Of a DNA stretch of 27,875 nt, positions 14,856-24,039 are shown piece by piece. The stretch lies in contig SCRI01000028.1 in the NCBI GenBank assembly GCA_004298675.1, forward strand, positions 1 through 27,875. Direction: 5' to 3'. This stretch comes from a bacterium. GTDB taxonomy: Bacteria; Vulcanimicrobiota; Vulcanimicrobiia; Vulcanimicrobiales; SCRA01. Both the position numbers and the translations under genes were made by a program. The notes below the pieces were generated by a model that did not search any database, had not been told where the DNA came from, and saw only the letters and a program-made list of their open reading frames with translations. The first letter of the stretch is position 1. Every line of letters starts with the position of its first letter.

Positions 14856-15551
14856 ATGAAGATCGGGATCATCGGCACGGGGAACATCGGCGGCGCGCTC
14901 ACGCGCCGGCTGCGCGCTCTGGGGCATGACGTCGCGGTGGCCAACTCCCGCGGCCCCGACTCGTTGCGGGAGCTAGCGGCTGAAACCGGCGCCAAGGCCG
15001 TCACCGCTACGGAAGCGGCGCACGGGCGCGATCTGGTCGTCGTCACGATCCCAGAGAAGAATATCCCGCAGCTTCCGGCGGATCTGTTCGCGGGCGTGCC
15101 CGCGTCGGTAGTCGTGGTGGACACCGGCAACTACTATCCGCGCCAGCGCGACGGGCGCATCGCCGAGATCGAGCAGGGTATGACCGAGAGCCGCTGGGTC
15201 GCCATGCGTCTGGGCCGGCCCGTGGTCAAGACGTTCAACAACATCTACGCGCAGCATCTGCTCGAGCGTGGGAAGCCGCGCGGCACGGCGGGGCGCATCG
15301 CTTTGCCGGTCGCGGGCGACGATCGTGCTGCCAAAGAGACGGTCATGCGCCTGGTGGACGAGTTGGGCTTCGATCCCGTCGACGCCGGCACGATCGACGA
15401 ATCCTGGCGCCAGCAGCCCGGAACGCCTGCCTACACCAAGGACTTCGACGCCGCAGGGGTGCGCCGCGCGCTAGCGGAGGCGAAGCCGGAACGCACGGCC
15501 GACTGGCGCGCAACCGCGACCAGTCCAGGGACGTTCACAACCCCAAACTGA
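14856..15551 (+). CDS. NADPH-dependent F420 reductase-like dinucleotide-binding protein
   Basis: This is a 231-residue Rossmann-fold oxidoreductase. The nucleotide loop is MKIGIIGTGNIGGALTRRL (G7-x-G9-x-x-G12), followed by VAVANSRGPDS, a basic/Ser segment typical of NADP binding. VVVVDTGNYYPR and RPVVKTFNNIYAQHL match the F420H2:NADP oxidoreductase-like group. Many bacterial members lack F420 and have unknown substrates. CGAGGAG before the ATG at 14856 sets the start. The frame itself is open further upstream, inside the exporter gene. It ends the rightward operon, 13 bases after the exporter stop. Confidence 0.82.
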   Translation: MKIGIIGTGNIGGALTRRLRALGHDVAVANSRGPDSLRELAAETGAKAVTATEAAHGRDLVVVTIPEKNIPQLPADLFAGVPASVVVVDTGNYYPRQRDGRIAEIEQGMTESRWVAMRLGRPVVKTFNNIYAQHLLERGKPRGTAGRIALPVAGDDRAAKETVMRLVDELGFDPVDAGTIDESWRQQPGTPAYTKDFDAAGVRRALAEAKPERTADWRATATSPGTFTTPN

Positions 15552-15568
15552 CGCGAGCTAAGCATCGG

Positions 15569-15590
15569 ACGTCACGCGATGCGGTGACGT
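15569..15590. terminator. Hairpin between convergent operons
   Basis: The perfect inverted repeat ACGTCAC-N8-GTGACGT (15569-15590) lies where the rightward operon ends and overlaps the last codons of the acyl-CoA dehydrogenase. A second, overlapping repeat GCATCG...CGATGC is at 15562-15582. No T-run follows on either strand, so it would be an atypical terminator. Confidence 0.35.
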
Positions 15591-16738
15591 TCGATGAGTT
15601 GCTTGGCGATGATGGTGCGCTGGATCTCGTTGGTTCCCTCGCCGATGAGCAAGAGCGGTGCGTCGCGATAGTAGCGTTCGACGTTGAAATCCTTGGTGTA
15701 GCCGAAGCCGCCGTGGATGCGCATCGACTCGAGGGCGCAAAATTCCGCGGTTTCCGTGGCGAAGAGCTTGGCCATGCCGGCTTCCATGTCGCAGCGCTCG
15801 CCGCGGTCCTTCCGCTCGGCCGCCGAACGGGTGAGCAAGCGGGAGGCTTGAACGCGCGTCGCCATGTCGGCTAGCTTGAGCTGGATAGCTTGGTGCTGCC
15901 AGATCTGTTTGCCGAAGGTTTCGCGTTGCTGCGCGTAGCGCACGGCGTCGTCGAGCGCGGCTTGGGCAAGCCCCACGCCGCGAGCGGCGACGTTGATGCG
16001 ACCGAGCTCGAGACCGCTCATGATCTGCTTGAAACCCTGGCCCTCCCGCCCCCCGATGAGATTGGCGGCCGGTACGCGGTAGTGATCGAAGACCACCTCA
16101 CAGGTGTCCAGACCTTTGTAGCCGAGCTTTTCGATTTCGCGGCTGACGGTGAAGCCCGGTCCCTGATCCTTCTCGACGATGAAGAGGCTGATGCCGCGGT
16201 GCGCGGGCGAGGCCGTGGTGTCGGTCTTGACCAGAACGGCAAAGGTATTGCCGTGGAGGCCGTTGGTGACCCAGAGCTTCGTGCCGTTGAGCACGTACCA
16301 GTCGCCCTCGCGCGTGGCGGTCGTGCGTATCGCTTGGAGATCGGTCCCCGCACCGGGTTCGCTGAGCGCGATCCCCCCACGGCGCTCGCCGGTCGCCATC
16401 AGCGGAAGCCAGTGGGCTCGCTGCTCCTCCGTTCCGCCGCGCAGGATGTCGTAGCACATGATGAGGTGACTGTTGAGGATGCCGCTGACGCTCATCCACG
16501 CGTGGGCTATCTCCTCGATGATCGCGGCGTACGAGGCGACGCTTAGGCCGACGCCGCCGTATTTCTCGGGGATCGTCGCCCCGAAAAGCCCGAGCGCTTT
16601 CATTTGCTCGACCAGCGCGGCCGGAAAGGTATCGCTCTGCTCCATCGCGTGAGCGATGGGCCTAATCTCGCGGTCGACGAAGCGGCGAATCTCGTCGACC
16701 GTTTCGCGCTCGAACTCGTCACGATCGGGGCTTAACAT
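15572..16738 (-). CDS. Acyl-CoA dehydrogenase
   Basis: This FAD enzyme of 388 residues introduces an alpha,beta double bond into an acyl-CoA and passes electrons to an electron-transfer flavoprotein. Family motifs are [15 protein letters not shown] (about 130), KLWVTNG, the helical [20 protein letters not shown] and [10 protein letters not shown] near the C-terminus. In the last motif E367 falls at the short-chain acyl-CoA dehydrogenase position of the catalytic base. AAGGAG lies 12 bases before the ATG at 16738, 25 bases after the selenoprotein stop, so it is probably the last gene of the long leftward operon. A short or branched acyl-CoA substrate fits the branched-chain-type transporter and the mutase, but this is inference. 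Confidence 0.92.
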   Translation of the reverse strand: MLSPDRDEFERETVDEIRRFVDREIRPIAHAMEQSDTFPAALVEQMKALGLFGATIPEKYGGVGLSVASYAAIIEEIAHAWMSVSGILNSHLIMCYDILRGGTEEQRAHWLPLMATGERRGGIALSEPGAGTDLQAIRTTATREGDWYVLNGTKLWVTNGLHGNTFAVLVKTDTTASPAHRGISLFIVEKDQGPGFTVSREIEKLGYKGLDTCEVVFDHYRVPAANLIGGREGQGFKQIMSGLELGRINVAARGVGLAQAALDDAVRYAQQRETFGKQIWQHQAIQLKLADMATRVQASRLLTRSAAERKDRGERCDMEAGMAKLFATETAEFCALESMRIHGGFGYTKDFNVERYYRDAPLLLIGEGTNEIQRTIIAKQLIERHRIA

Positions 16739-16763
16739 GGGCGGCTGTTGCTCCTTGTTTCGT

Positions 16764-17279
16764 TTACGTCAGCCAGCGTTGGCGCACTTGAGCGACTGCG
16801 CTACGCGCGCGCTCCTCGATCTGCGCCTCGGTCAGCGTGCTCAAGGGATGGGCGATCACGACGGGATCGAGGCCCTCCATGCCCAGCGCCGCGCGCTGCA
16901 CGTGAGCTTCGTGAAGGAAAACCTCGGTCACGACGACGGCACTGGGGGTTCCGAGTTCCTCGAGCGAGATGGCGTCATGCATACAGCACGACGTACAGGA
17001 CCCTCAATCGCCGATTGCGGTGAGCACGGCCTGATTCTCGGCGGCGATGCGCGCAATCAGCGCGGGATCGGCCGATTTCGAGAAACTCTCCTTTTTGTAG
17101 AAGCGGACCTCGCCGATACCATCGTCGCGTTGCAACAGTGCAACGACCGCTCGCAGGAGTTTTTGGCCGTTCCACTTGGTGTTGTCGAGAACTCCCAGGC
17201 GTAGGCCGCGCAAACTCGTCAGGCGCGCAGCGAGCGGCTTGGGCTGCGCCTCGACCACGCCGGTCGGATCGTAGATCAT
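16764..17279 (-). CDS. UGSC-family selenoprotein (in-frame TGA = selenocysteine)
   Basis: This is one 171-residue protein read through a TGA at 17004-17006 (codon 92). The 5' half ([20 protein letters not shown] ... [11 protein letters not shown]) and the 3' half ([18 protein letters not shown] ... RQRWLT) are in the same frame, separated only by that codon. The join reads D-U-G-S-C-T-S-C-C, the motif that names the UGSC (seleno)protein family, whose other members have Cys at this place. AAGGAG is eight bases before the ATG at 17279, while the downstream half has no credible start of its own. A SECIS-like hairpin follows the TGA. Four redox-capable residues cluster here (U92, C95, C98, C99). 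The family is thought to be a thiol/selenol oxidoreductase, but its reaction is unknown to me. It follows the 367-residue protein gene by 34 bases in the long operon. Confidence 0.87.
16973..16993 (-). promoter_or_regulatory. Bacterial SECIS element for selenocysteine insertion
   Basis: Starting 11 bases after the TGA, the transcript can fold CGUCGUGC-UGUAU-GCAUGACG: eight base pairs with one G-U wobble and a five-base loop. The loop has G and U at its second and third positions, about 20 bases after the UGA. Bacterial SECIS elements are known to need a stem with a G (usually GU) in the apical loop at roughly this distance, where SelB binds. The match supports reading the TGA as selenocysteine. 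Confidence 0.75.
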
Positions 17280-17313
17280 CGTACGTTCTCCTTCACGTAA
17301 TCGTTGCGCGCGC

Positions 17314-18417
17314 TCACAGGCGGCAGGTTCCGTCGACGCAGAGCGGCCCACCCGCCGAGGGCGCCTGGCCATCCACGGCGCGCAGTACGGGGCTCGTCAT
17401 GTGTCCCCAGCCAGGGATGAAGGCGGAGAAGCGGCCCGCCTCGCCTCCGGCGACGAATAGATGGATGTCGTCCGGCGAGGCCACGATCGGAATGCGCGCC
17501 CCTGCTTCGCGCTTGTACCAGCGTGGGAGGTTGCGGTTATAGATCTTTCCGTAACGGCCGCCGAAGCTGATCTGGTCAAAGGTGTTGGTGGTGTTCATCC
17601 AGAGGTAACTGCGCACGTCGTTGCGGGTCCAGCCGTGCTGCGCGATCGTGGCGGCGTGTTCGGGGCCGATGACCACGGCGCACGAGCCTCCCGAGACCGA
17701 GTTGTTGTGCGCGAAGGTACTCATCGCCGAGATGATGCTGTCGAGGATGCCCTGTGGGTCGTTTGCGATGTGGTTAGTGACGCTGTGTGGCGGCTCGGCG
17801 GCGATCACAAAGACCGTGCTCTGCTCGGGCGCATAACCACGATCGACGTGATAGGGAGCCCAGGGGCTCGCCTCTTCGTTCTCGGCGATGCAGTAGGTGT
17901 ACTTGCCCGGGTGCCCCAGCGTGCTCTTATCGAGATCGCCCGGTATCGCGCCGCCCACAGTCAGCAAGACCAGCCGGATCGCCCGTCCTATCGTGGCGTT
18001 GGCGCGGTTCCCGGAGCCGAAGACGTTGCAGCCGGCGTTCATCCCGATCTCATGCCTGACCGGACCGTTGACTACCAGGAGCGGCGCCGCCATGTGCGTC
18101 GTTGCCTGGACGCCGTTGAGGTTGAAGTGCGCGTCGCAGAGCGCCAGCAGCGCGGCGCGGACGACCGGCGCGTAGACCGGCTTACAGCCCGCCATCACGA
18201 GGTTGACCGCAAGCACCTCGCGCGTGAGGTTTCCGTAGCGTGGCGGAACGCGGCATTCCAGGTAAGCGCCGTCGTCTCCGAGGGCCGTCACCATCGCCGC
18301 TACCTTCTCGGGCGTCGGTGCGACGACTGGGAGCCCGTCGGACCAGGGCTGTTCGAAGTAGAATTCCACGAGATCATCCTGCGGGCGAAGATCCGCAATC
18401 GTCTGTGACATCCTCAT
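17314..18417 (-). CDS. Conserved protein of unknown function, putative partner of the UGSC selenoprotein
   Basis: This 367-residue protein is one whose biochemical role I do not know. Visible features are EQPWSDGLPVVAPTPEKVAA near the N-terminus, a glycine/asparagine-rich core (NAGCNVFGSGNRANATIGRA), NNSVSGGSCAVVIGPEHAAT, and a C-terminal pair C360-x4-C365 in LCVDGTCRL. No signal peptide or membrane segment is evident. From memory, proteins opening with this W-x-D-G-L-P-V-V pattern are found beside UGSC-family genes. I give this as recollection, not evidence. Its ATG overlaps the livF stop (ATGA, 18414-18417), and the selenoprotein gene follows after 34 bases. The C-terminal cysteine pair could exchange electrons with the selenocysteine of its neighbour. 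Confidence 0.7.
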   Translation of the reverse strand: MRMSQTIADLRPQDDLVEFYFEQPWSDGLPVVAPTPEKVAAMVTALGDDGAYLECRVPPRYGNLTREVLAVNLVMAGCKPVYAPVVRAALLALCDAHFNLNGVQATTHMAAPLLVVNGPVRHEIGMNAGCNVFGSGNRANATIGRAIRLVLLTVGGAIPGDLDKSTLGHPGKYTYCIAENEEASPWAPYHVDRGYAPEQSTVFVIAAEPPHSVTNHIANDPQGILDSIISAMSTFAHNNSVSGGSCAVVIGPEHAATIAQHGWTRNDVRSYLWMNTTNTFDQISFGGRYGKIYNRNLPRWYKREAGARIPIVASPDDIHLFVAGGEAGRFSAFIPGWGHMTSPVLRAVDGQAPSAGGPLCVDGTCRL

Positions 18418-19123
18418 GCCTCTCCCAAATATGCGCGTTTGACGTCGGCGTGGCCGCGGATCTCGGCTGCGAGGCCTTGCAGGACCACGCGTCCCTCGGC
18501 GATCACGTAGGCGCGAGTCGCCAGCGCAAGCGACTGTACGACGTTCTGCTCGACGAGAATAACGGTAATTCCCGTCTGGTTGACCTCTCGTATCATGGCG
18601 AAGATCTGCGCCGTCAACAACGGTGAGAGCCCGATCGAGGGCTCATCCATCAAGAGGATGCGCGGTTCGGACATCAGGGCGCGGGCGATCGCCAGCATCT
18701 GTTGCTCGCCGCCGGAGAGCGTTCCGGCAGCCTGGCCACGGCGCCGGCCAAGAATCGGAAAACGTTCCTCCATCGTCCTGACGTTGACGTGTAGACGACG
18801 GCGAGAGCGCGCCGTTTGACCACCGACCAGCAGGTTCTCTTGAACGGTCATCTCGGCGAAGAGATGCCGCCCCTCTGGCACGAGGACCAGCCCGCGCTCA
18901 ACGATCTCGCGCGGACTCTTGCGCTCGATATGCTCGCCGCTGAGCAGTATCTCCCCACTGCGCGCGCGGAGAATGCCCGCGATGCTGTTCATCGTCGTCG
19001 TCTTGCCGGCGCCGTTGGCGCCGACGATCACGACGATCTCGCCCTCGTCGACCTCCAAACTCACCCCATGCAGAGCTTTGAAGTCACCGTAGGAGACGTT
19101 GAGGTTGCGAACGCTGAGCAGGC

Positions 19124-19127
<4 letters not shown>
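18414..19127 (-). CDS. livF: Branched-chain-type ABC transporter ATPase LivF
   Basis: This is a cytoplasmic ATPase of 237 residues. Walker A is GANGAGKTT (36-44), the signature is LSGGEQQMLAIAR (137-149) and Walker B is ILLMDEPSIGLSP (from 157). The GRHLFAEMTVQENL segment and the overall length are typical of LivF, one of the two ATPases in high-affinity branched-chain amino acid/amide importers. Start and stop overlap the neighbouring genes by four bases each. Related systems also carry urea, amides and aromatic or aliphatic acids, so the ligand need not be an amino acid. Confidence 0.93.
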
Positions 19128-19890
<763 letters not shown>

Positions 19891-19894
<4 letters not shown>

Positions 19895-20826
19895 CGTTGG
19901 ACCTGTGCAGCGCGCGCGCGACGCCGCTCGAGCGCAGCGCTGATCGCCGGGGCGATACCGCGCGGGAGGAGTACGAGCAAGACCACCACCAGACCACCGA
20001 AGATCATCAGATAGGCTTGAGGGTACTGTGCCGCGAGGATCTCGGAGACTTGCGACATCAGGACGCCGCCGATCAGTGGCCCCCAGAGCGTACCGATGCC
20101 GCCGAGGATCGTCATCGCCACGGCCTGGAGATCGATTCGCGTAGCGAAGGCCGAGACCGGCTCGACGTAGGTAAGGTACCAGGCATAGCCGCCGCCAAGC
20201 AATCCCGGCATGATCGCGCTGATGACGAAGGCCCAGACCTTCGTGGTGGTGACGTGCACACCGAGCGTCGAGGCCACCTGCTCGTCTTCGCGTAGCGCCT
20301 GAAGGCGTAGCCCGAAGGCGCTACGATCGATGAAGAGCGTTGTGGCGAAGCCGAGCAGACCGATGACGAGTGTCCAGTAGTAGACAGGCAGTGCGTTCGA
20401 GCCGGGTGGGAGGAAGAGTCCTGAGCCGCCGCCCGTGAGCTGCCATGAGTTGGCCACGACTTGGAGTGTCTGGGCCATGCCCAGCATGCCGAGAGCGAAG
20501 AATGCGCCGCGTAGCCGCAACATCAGGTAGCCCAGCGGAACGGCTAGGGCCGCGGAGACCAGGCCGCCGAGCAGCGCCCCCTCCCACCATGGCAGGTGCG
20601 CCCGGATGACCGCGATCGCGGTCGTGTAGGCGCCGAGACCGAAAAACGTAACCTGGCCGAACGAGAGGTATCCTGCGTAACCCGAGATGACGTTCCAAGC
20701 GTAAGCAAGTGCGACGTAGAGGACGGTGATGTAGAGCAACGAGCGCGCGTAGCCATTCAAAAACGGTGGTACGGCAGCGAGCACGGCCACGACGATGATG
20801 GAGATGACGAGCGCGCGTCCGCTCAT
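19891..20826 (-). CDS. livM: Branched-chain-type ABC transporter permease LivM
   Basis: This is an integral membrane permease of 311 residues with about eight to nine hydrophobic segments. LivM features are YAWNVISGYAGYLSFGQVTF (residues 43-62), the ATPase-docking segment LRLQALREDEQVASTLGVHV, and AVAMTILGGIGTLWGPLIGG near the C-terminus. The ATG at 20826 overlaps the livH stop by four bases, and its own stop overlaps livG. It forms the membrane channel with LivH. Confidence 0.93.
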
Positions 20827-21698
20827 GCGCCGCTCTTTCCAAGTAGGCCGGCAGGACGCAGCAGGAGCACGAGGATGAAGAGCACATAGGGCGCGGCCTG
20901 CGCGACCTGCGCCGTGGCGAAGTAGCCGGTGAACGAGATTGCCAGACCGATAACGGCCGCTCCCACGAGTGTGCCGGCGTAGTTTCCGAGCCCGCCTAGC
21001 GCGATGACGGCGAACGAGGCGAGCGTTACATTTGCCCCCGTCTCAGGGTTGACGGTGAAGATGAGGATGAGCAGGCAACCGGAAGCCGCCGCTATCGCCG
21101 TTCCGAGGGCGAAACTCAGCGTACGCACGCGCTCGACGTCGACGCCGCATGCAAGTGCGCCCTGAAGGTTTTGGCTGGTCGCGCGAATCGCGCGTCCCAG
21201 CGCAGTATAGCGAAGTAACATCGCCAGCAACGCCGCGACGATGCCGGAGGCGACGAAAGCGAGCAGACGCGCCTGCGCGATCGAGAAGGGTCCCAATGTC
21301 CAAGCGCCCGTGAGATAGGGCACGGAACGGAAGTTCCCGCTGAAGAACGCCAGCCACGCCCCGACAAAGAAGTAGGAGAGTCCGAACGTCATTAACAGCG
21401 AAGTAGCCTCCGCCGAGGCGAGATCCGTGGGCAGGCGCCGGAGGAAGGCGCGCTGGATCAGCGCGCCTAGTCCGAATGCCAGCACGAAGGCGAGCGGTAG
21501 CACGACGAGTACGCTCGCGTGCAACCGCTCGAAGAGTACCGCGGCGAGCAGCGCCGCGCCGATGACGAACTCGCCATGGGCGAGGTTGACGATGCGCATG
21601 ACCCCGAAGATGACGTTGAGTCCTAGGGCAGAGAGCGCGTAGACACCGCCGACCAGTAGGCCGTCAATCGTCAGTTGCCCGAAGAGCGCTGCATGCAT
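20823..21698 (-). CDS. livH: Branched-chain-type ABC transporter permease LivH
   Basis: This is an integral membrane permease of 291 residues with about eight hydrophobic segments. It shows the family opening LTIDGLLVGGVYALSALGLN and VIFGVMRIVNLAHGEF, the cytoplasmic docking motif GRAIRATSQNLQGALACGVD, and ASFAVIALGGLGNYAGTLVG. The start at 21698 has only a weak ribosome binding site and lies 13 bases after the binding-protein stop. It overlaps livM by four bases, so translation may depend partly on the preceding gene. Confidence 0.92.
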   Translation of the reverse strand: MHAALFGQLTIDGLLVGGVYALSALGLNVIFGVMRIVNLAHGEFVIGAALLAAVLFERLHASVLVVLPLAFVLAFGLGALIQRAFLRRLPTDLASAEATSLLMTFGLSYFFVGAWLAFFSGNFRSVPYLTGAWTLGPFSIAQARLLAFVASGIVAALLAMLLRYTALGRAIRATSQNLQGALACGVDVERVRTLSFALGTAIAAASGCLLILIFTVNPETGANVTLASFAVIALGGLGNYAGTLVGAAVIGLAISFTGYFATAQVAQAAPYVLFILVLLLRPAGLLGKSGA

Positions 21699-21711
21699 CG
21701 CGGATGGAGTC

Positions 21712-22914
21712 CTAGCGTGTCGACCAAGGCGCGAAAGGCAGGCTAGGCGGCCGTTGGGCCAGGGCTTTGGGATAGACGACGAATTGCTTCCCGTTTACCC
21801 ACTGCAGCACCAGTGACTTATAGCCTTGCTGGATGCCGGTCTTCGGGTCTACCTTGTACGTACCCATGACGGTCGGCATCGTTAAGGTGGCCAGCTGATC
21901 GCGCAACTTCGCGGAGTCTAGCGAGCCCACACGCTTGACGGCATCGCCAAGGACCTCGAGTGAGGCGAAGTTCGCAGCCGCATGGTAGTCCGGCGCATGA
22001 CCGAACTCCGCTTCGAAGGTCTTGACGAACGCCGCATTCCCTTGCGTCTTGAGCTCGGCGTTCCAGTTTCCGGTACCCATGACTCCCTCGGCATCCTTGC
22101 CATTCTGTGTGCCGAACGAGAGTTCCGTCGGTCCGACGCCTTCGTAGAGGAGCTTGGGCGCGAAGTTGGCCTGCTTCATCGCGCGCAGCAGGCCCACGGA
22201 GTCGGGTAGATACGAAGCGGCGATCACGATGTCGGGATTGGCCTGCTTCATCTTTTCGACGATCGAAGAGTAATCGGAAGCGTTATGCGGATAGAGCTGG
22301 TTGAAGACGATCGTCATGCCCATCTTCTTCGCAAGGTCGTCGACCCCGGCGACGACGGAGCGCGGAAAAAGGGTGTCTTCGCCGGTAACCGCGATCGATT
22401 TGTAGCCCTTTTCTTTGGCGATCTCCATCGGCCCCTCGACGTAGGCGGCAGCGATTTGGATGCCCTGGAAGATCTCGGTCAGGCCACGCTGGAAGGGTGC
22501 GGTAGAGGCAACCTCGGGCGAGATCATCGGCATGTGATGCTGCTGGGCAACGTTGGCCACCGAGGCCGTGACGGCGCTGGAGTAGGGGCCGACGATCAGG
22601 TCGACGTGATCCTGGTCGATCAGGCGTTGGTAGAGGCGAACCGCGGTGGCGGGATCGCTCGCGTCGTCATAGGTCTTGAGTTCTATCTGGCGCCCTAGTA
22701 GACCGCCCGCGGCGTTTTGCTGCTTGACCCAAAGCTGATAACCTTGAAGTGCGAGCTTACCACTGTCGGCGTAGGCGCCAGTTTCGGATATCGACGCGCC
22801 GATGACGATTGGCTTGTCTGCGGCGCTTGCCGTAAGATGTGGGCCTCCGAGTGCGATGATGAAAGCAGCCCCCGCGACCCCAGCAGCGATCGCTTGCAGT
22901 CGGGTTCTCCTCAT
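21712..22914 (-). CDS. livK: Branched-chain-type ABC transporter substrate-binding protein LivK
   Basis: This periplasmic receptor of 400 residues belongs to the type I (Leu/Ile/Val-binding) fold. The signal peptide is about residues 1-31 (MRRTRLQAIAAGVAGAAFII, cut near TASAA). Family motifs follow: IVIGASISETGAYADSGKLA, LYQRLIDQDHVDLIVGPYSS and the QHHMPMISPEVAST loop. An open frame extends to 23082, but AAGGAG six bases before ATG 22914 and the signal peptide fix the start. It is 16 bases downstream of the GntR gene. The ligand is unknown. The acyl-CoA genes in the same operon point to a carboxylic acid. Confidence 0.92.
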   Translation of the reverse strand: MRRTRLQAIAAGVAGAAFIIALGGPHLTASAADKPIVIGASISETGAYADSGKLALQGYQLWVKQQNAAGGLLGRQIELKTYDDASDPATAVRLYQRLIDQDHVDLIVGPYSSAVTASVANVAQQHHMPMISPEVASTAPFQRGLTEIFQGIQIAAAYVEGPMEIAKEKGYKSIAVTGEDTLFPRSVVAGVDDLAKKMGMTIVFNQLYPHNASDYSSIVEKMKQANPDIVIAASYLPDSVGLLRAMKQANFAPKLLYEGVGPTELSFGTQNGKDAEGVMGTGNWNAELKTQGNAAFVKTFEAEFGHAPDYHAAANFASLEVLGDAVKRVGSLDSAKLRDQLATLTMPTVMGTYKVDPKTGIQQGYKSLVLQWVNGKQFVVYPKALAQRPPSLPFAPWSTR

Positions 22915-22930
22915 GGCAGTCTCCTTACAA

Positions 22931-23647
22931 TTATGGCATGGGTAGTGAGTGAGTCCCTTTCTTCCAATATCCCGAGCGTTCGAGACGCGCGAGCAGAAGC
23001 TCGCAACCGACGCGCACGTGCAGCTTGGCGGTCGTGCGCGCCGCTTCAGTAGAGCCCGATGCCAGAGCGGCGAGGAGAGCACGATGGTGCGGCATCGCTT
23101 TCTTCGACCAGCCCGGAACCAGACGGTGGAACGCGTGCGGAACGCTGCGCGTCACCTGGCGAAGCATGCGGGAAAGGCGCGGCGAGTGCGCGCACCGGTT
23201 GATGAGACGGTGAAACTCCCAGTTGAGGGCATCGATGGTCTCACCAGAGCGTTGCGTGAGTGCGCGCTCCATGCGCCGCTGAAGTTGTTGACATGCCTGA
23301 AGCGACGGTTGATCGATAGTCAGCGCGGCGCGGGCAGCCAGCTCCCCACAGAGAAATTCATGCACGAGATAGGCGTCGCGAATATCCGCGCGTGTCATCG
23401 GTATCACGCGCACGCCGCGAGCCTTTGCGATCTCGACAAGTCCCTCGCGCTCCAGCGCAAGGAGCGCGGAGCGGACTGGCGTGATGCTGGTACCGAGCCC
23501 GCCGGCAAGGTCCGCCATGCGCAGCCAAGTCAGCGGCGCGAGGCGTCCCGCGATGATCAAGTCGCGCAGGTGGGTGAGCGTACGCACCGAGAGCGATGAC
23601 GCCTCGTCGGGGGGAAGGGGTTCGAGGCCCCGCAGCATGCCGTTCAT
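22931..23647 (-). CDS. GntR-family transcriptional regulator (FCD subgroup) within the mutase-transporter operon
   Basis: This is a 238-residue regulator. Its winged helix (about 20-75) reads RTLTHLRDLIIAGRLAPLTW, then SITPVRSALLALEREGLVEI. The FCD domain (about 88-225) has candidate metal-binding histidines in NWEFHRLINRC, MPHHRALLAAL and TAKLHVRVG, so a small carboxylate bound through a metal is the likely effector. Its ATG overlaps the stop of the small mutase subunit (ATGA, 23644-23647), and livK follows 16 bases after its stop. It probably controls this operon and perhaps the divergent genes at 25785. Confidence 0.9.
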   Translation of the reverse strand: MNGMLRGLEPLPPDEASSLSVRTLTHLRDLIIAGRLAPLTWLRMADLAGGLGTSITPVRSALLALEREGLVEIAKARGVRVIPMTRADIRDAYLVHEFLCGELAARAALTIDQPSLQACQQLQRRMERALTQRSGETIDALNWEFHRLINRCAHSPRLSRMLRQVTRSVPHAFHRLVPGWSKKAMPHHRALLAALASGSTEAARTTAKLHVRVGCELLLARLERSGYWKKGTHSLPMP

Positions 23648-24039
23648 CGCTGCGGCCCGCCGCGTCCGTAACGCATGAAAGCGGCGACGACCTCCGAGAG
23701 TGGGGATCCGGTGGGAAACACGTCGGAGACGCCCAGTGCACGGAGGGTCTCGACGTCAGCCGGGGGGATCGCTCCGCCCACGAGCACCGGGACTTCTCCA
23801 GCGCCCTGCGCGTGCAGACAGGCGATGAGTTTACGGCTAAGACTCACATGTGCCCCTGAGAGCATGCTCAAGCCGACGACGTCCGCGTCCTCCTGAACGA
23901 CCGTCGCCGCGATCTGTTCGGGTGTCTGGCGTAGCCCCGTGTAGATGACCTCTGCGCCCGAGTCGGCGAGCGCGCGCGCAATAACCTTTGCCCCGCGATC
24001 GTGTCCGTCGAGTCCCGGCTTCGCGATGACGATGCGCAT
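23644..24039 (-). CDS. Methylmalonyl-CoA mutase small subunit (B12-binding)
   Basis: This 131-residue cobalamin-binding domain is encoded apart from the catalytic subunit. D11-G-H13-D-R-G16 in GLDGHDRGAKVIAR is the DxHxxG motif whose His replaces the lower ligand of B12. GLSMLSGAH and VLVGGAIPPADVETL complete the nucleotide-tail pocket. The start ATG 24039 overlaps the large-subunit stop (TGATG). The frame remains open upstream, but those residues overlap the large subunit out of frame and are not family-like. Together with the large subunit it makes an active adenosylcobalamin-dependent acyl-CoA mutase. Confidence 0.92.
   Translation of the reverse strand: MRIVIAKPGLDGHDRGAKVIARALADSGAEVIYTGLRQTPEQIAATVVQEDADVVGLSMLSGAHVSLSRKLIACLHAQGAGEVPVLVGGAIPPADVETLRALGVSDVFPTGSPLSEVVAAFMRYGRGGPQR

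Noticed and set aside
17314-17316. TGA ending the 367-residue protein as a possible second selenocysteine
   Set aside because: Read-through adds only a few residues before another stop, and no suitable GU-loop hairpin follows. The protein also ends naturally after CVDGTCRL.
22915-23082. N-terminal extension of the LivK frame
   Set aside because: It lies inside the GntR gene, and the signal peptide and ribosome binding site point to ATG 22914.
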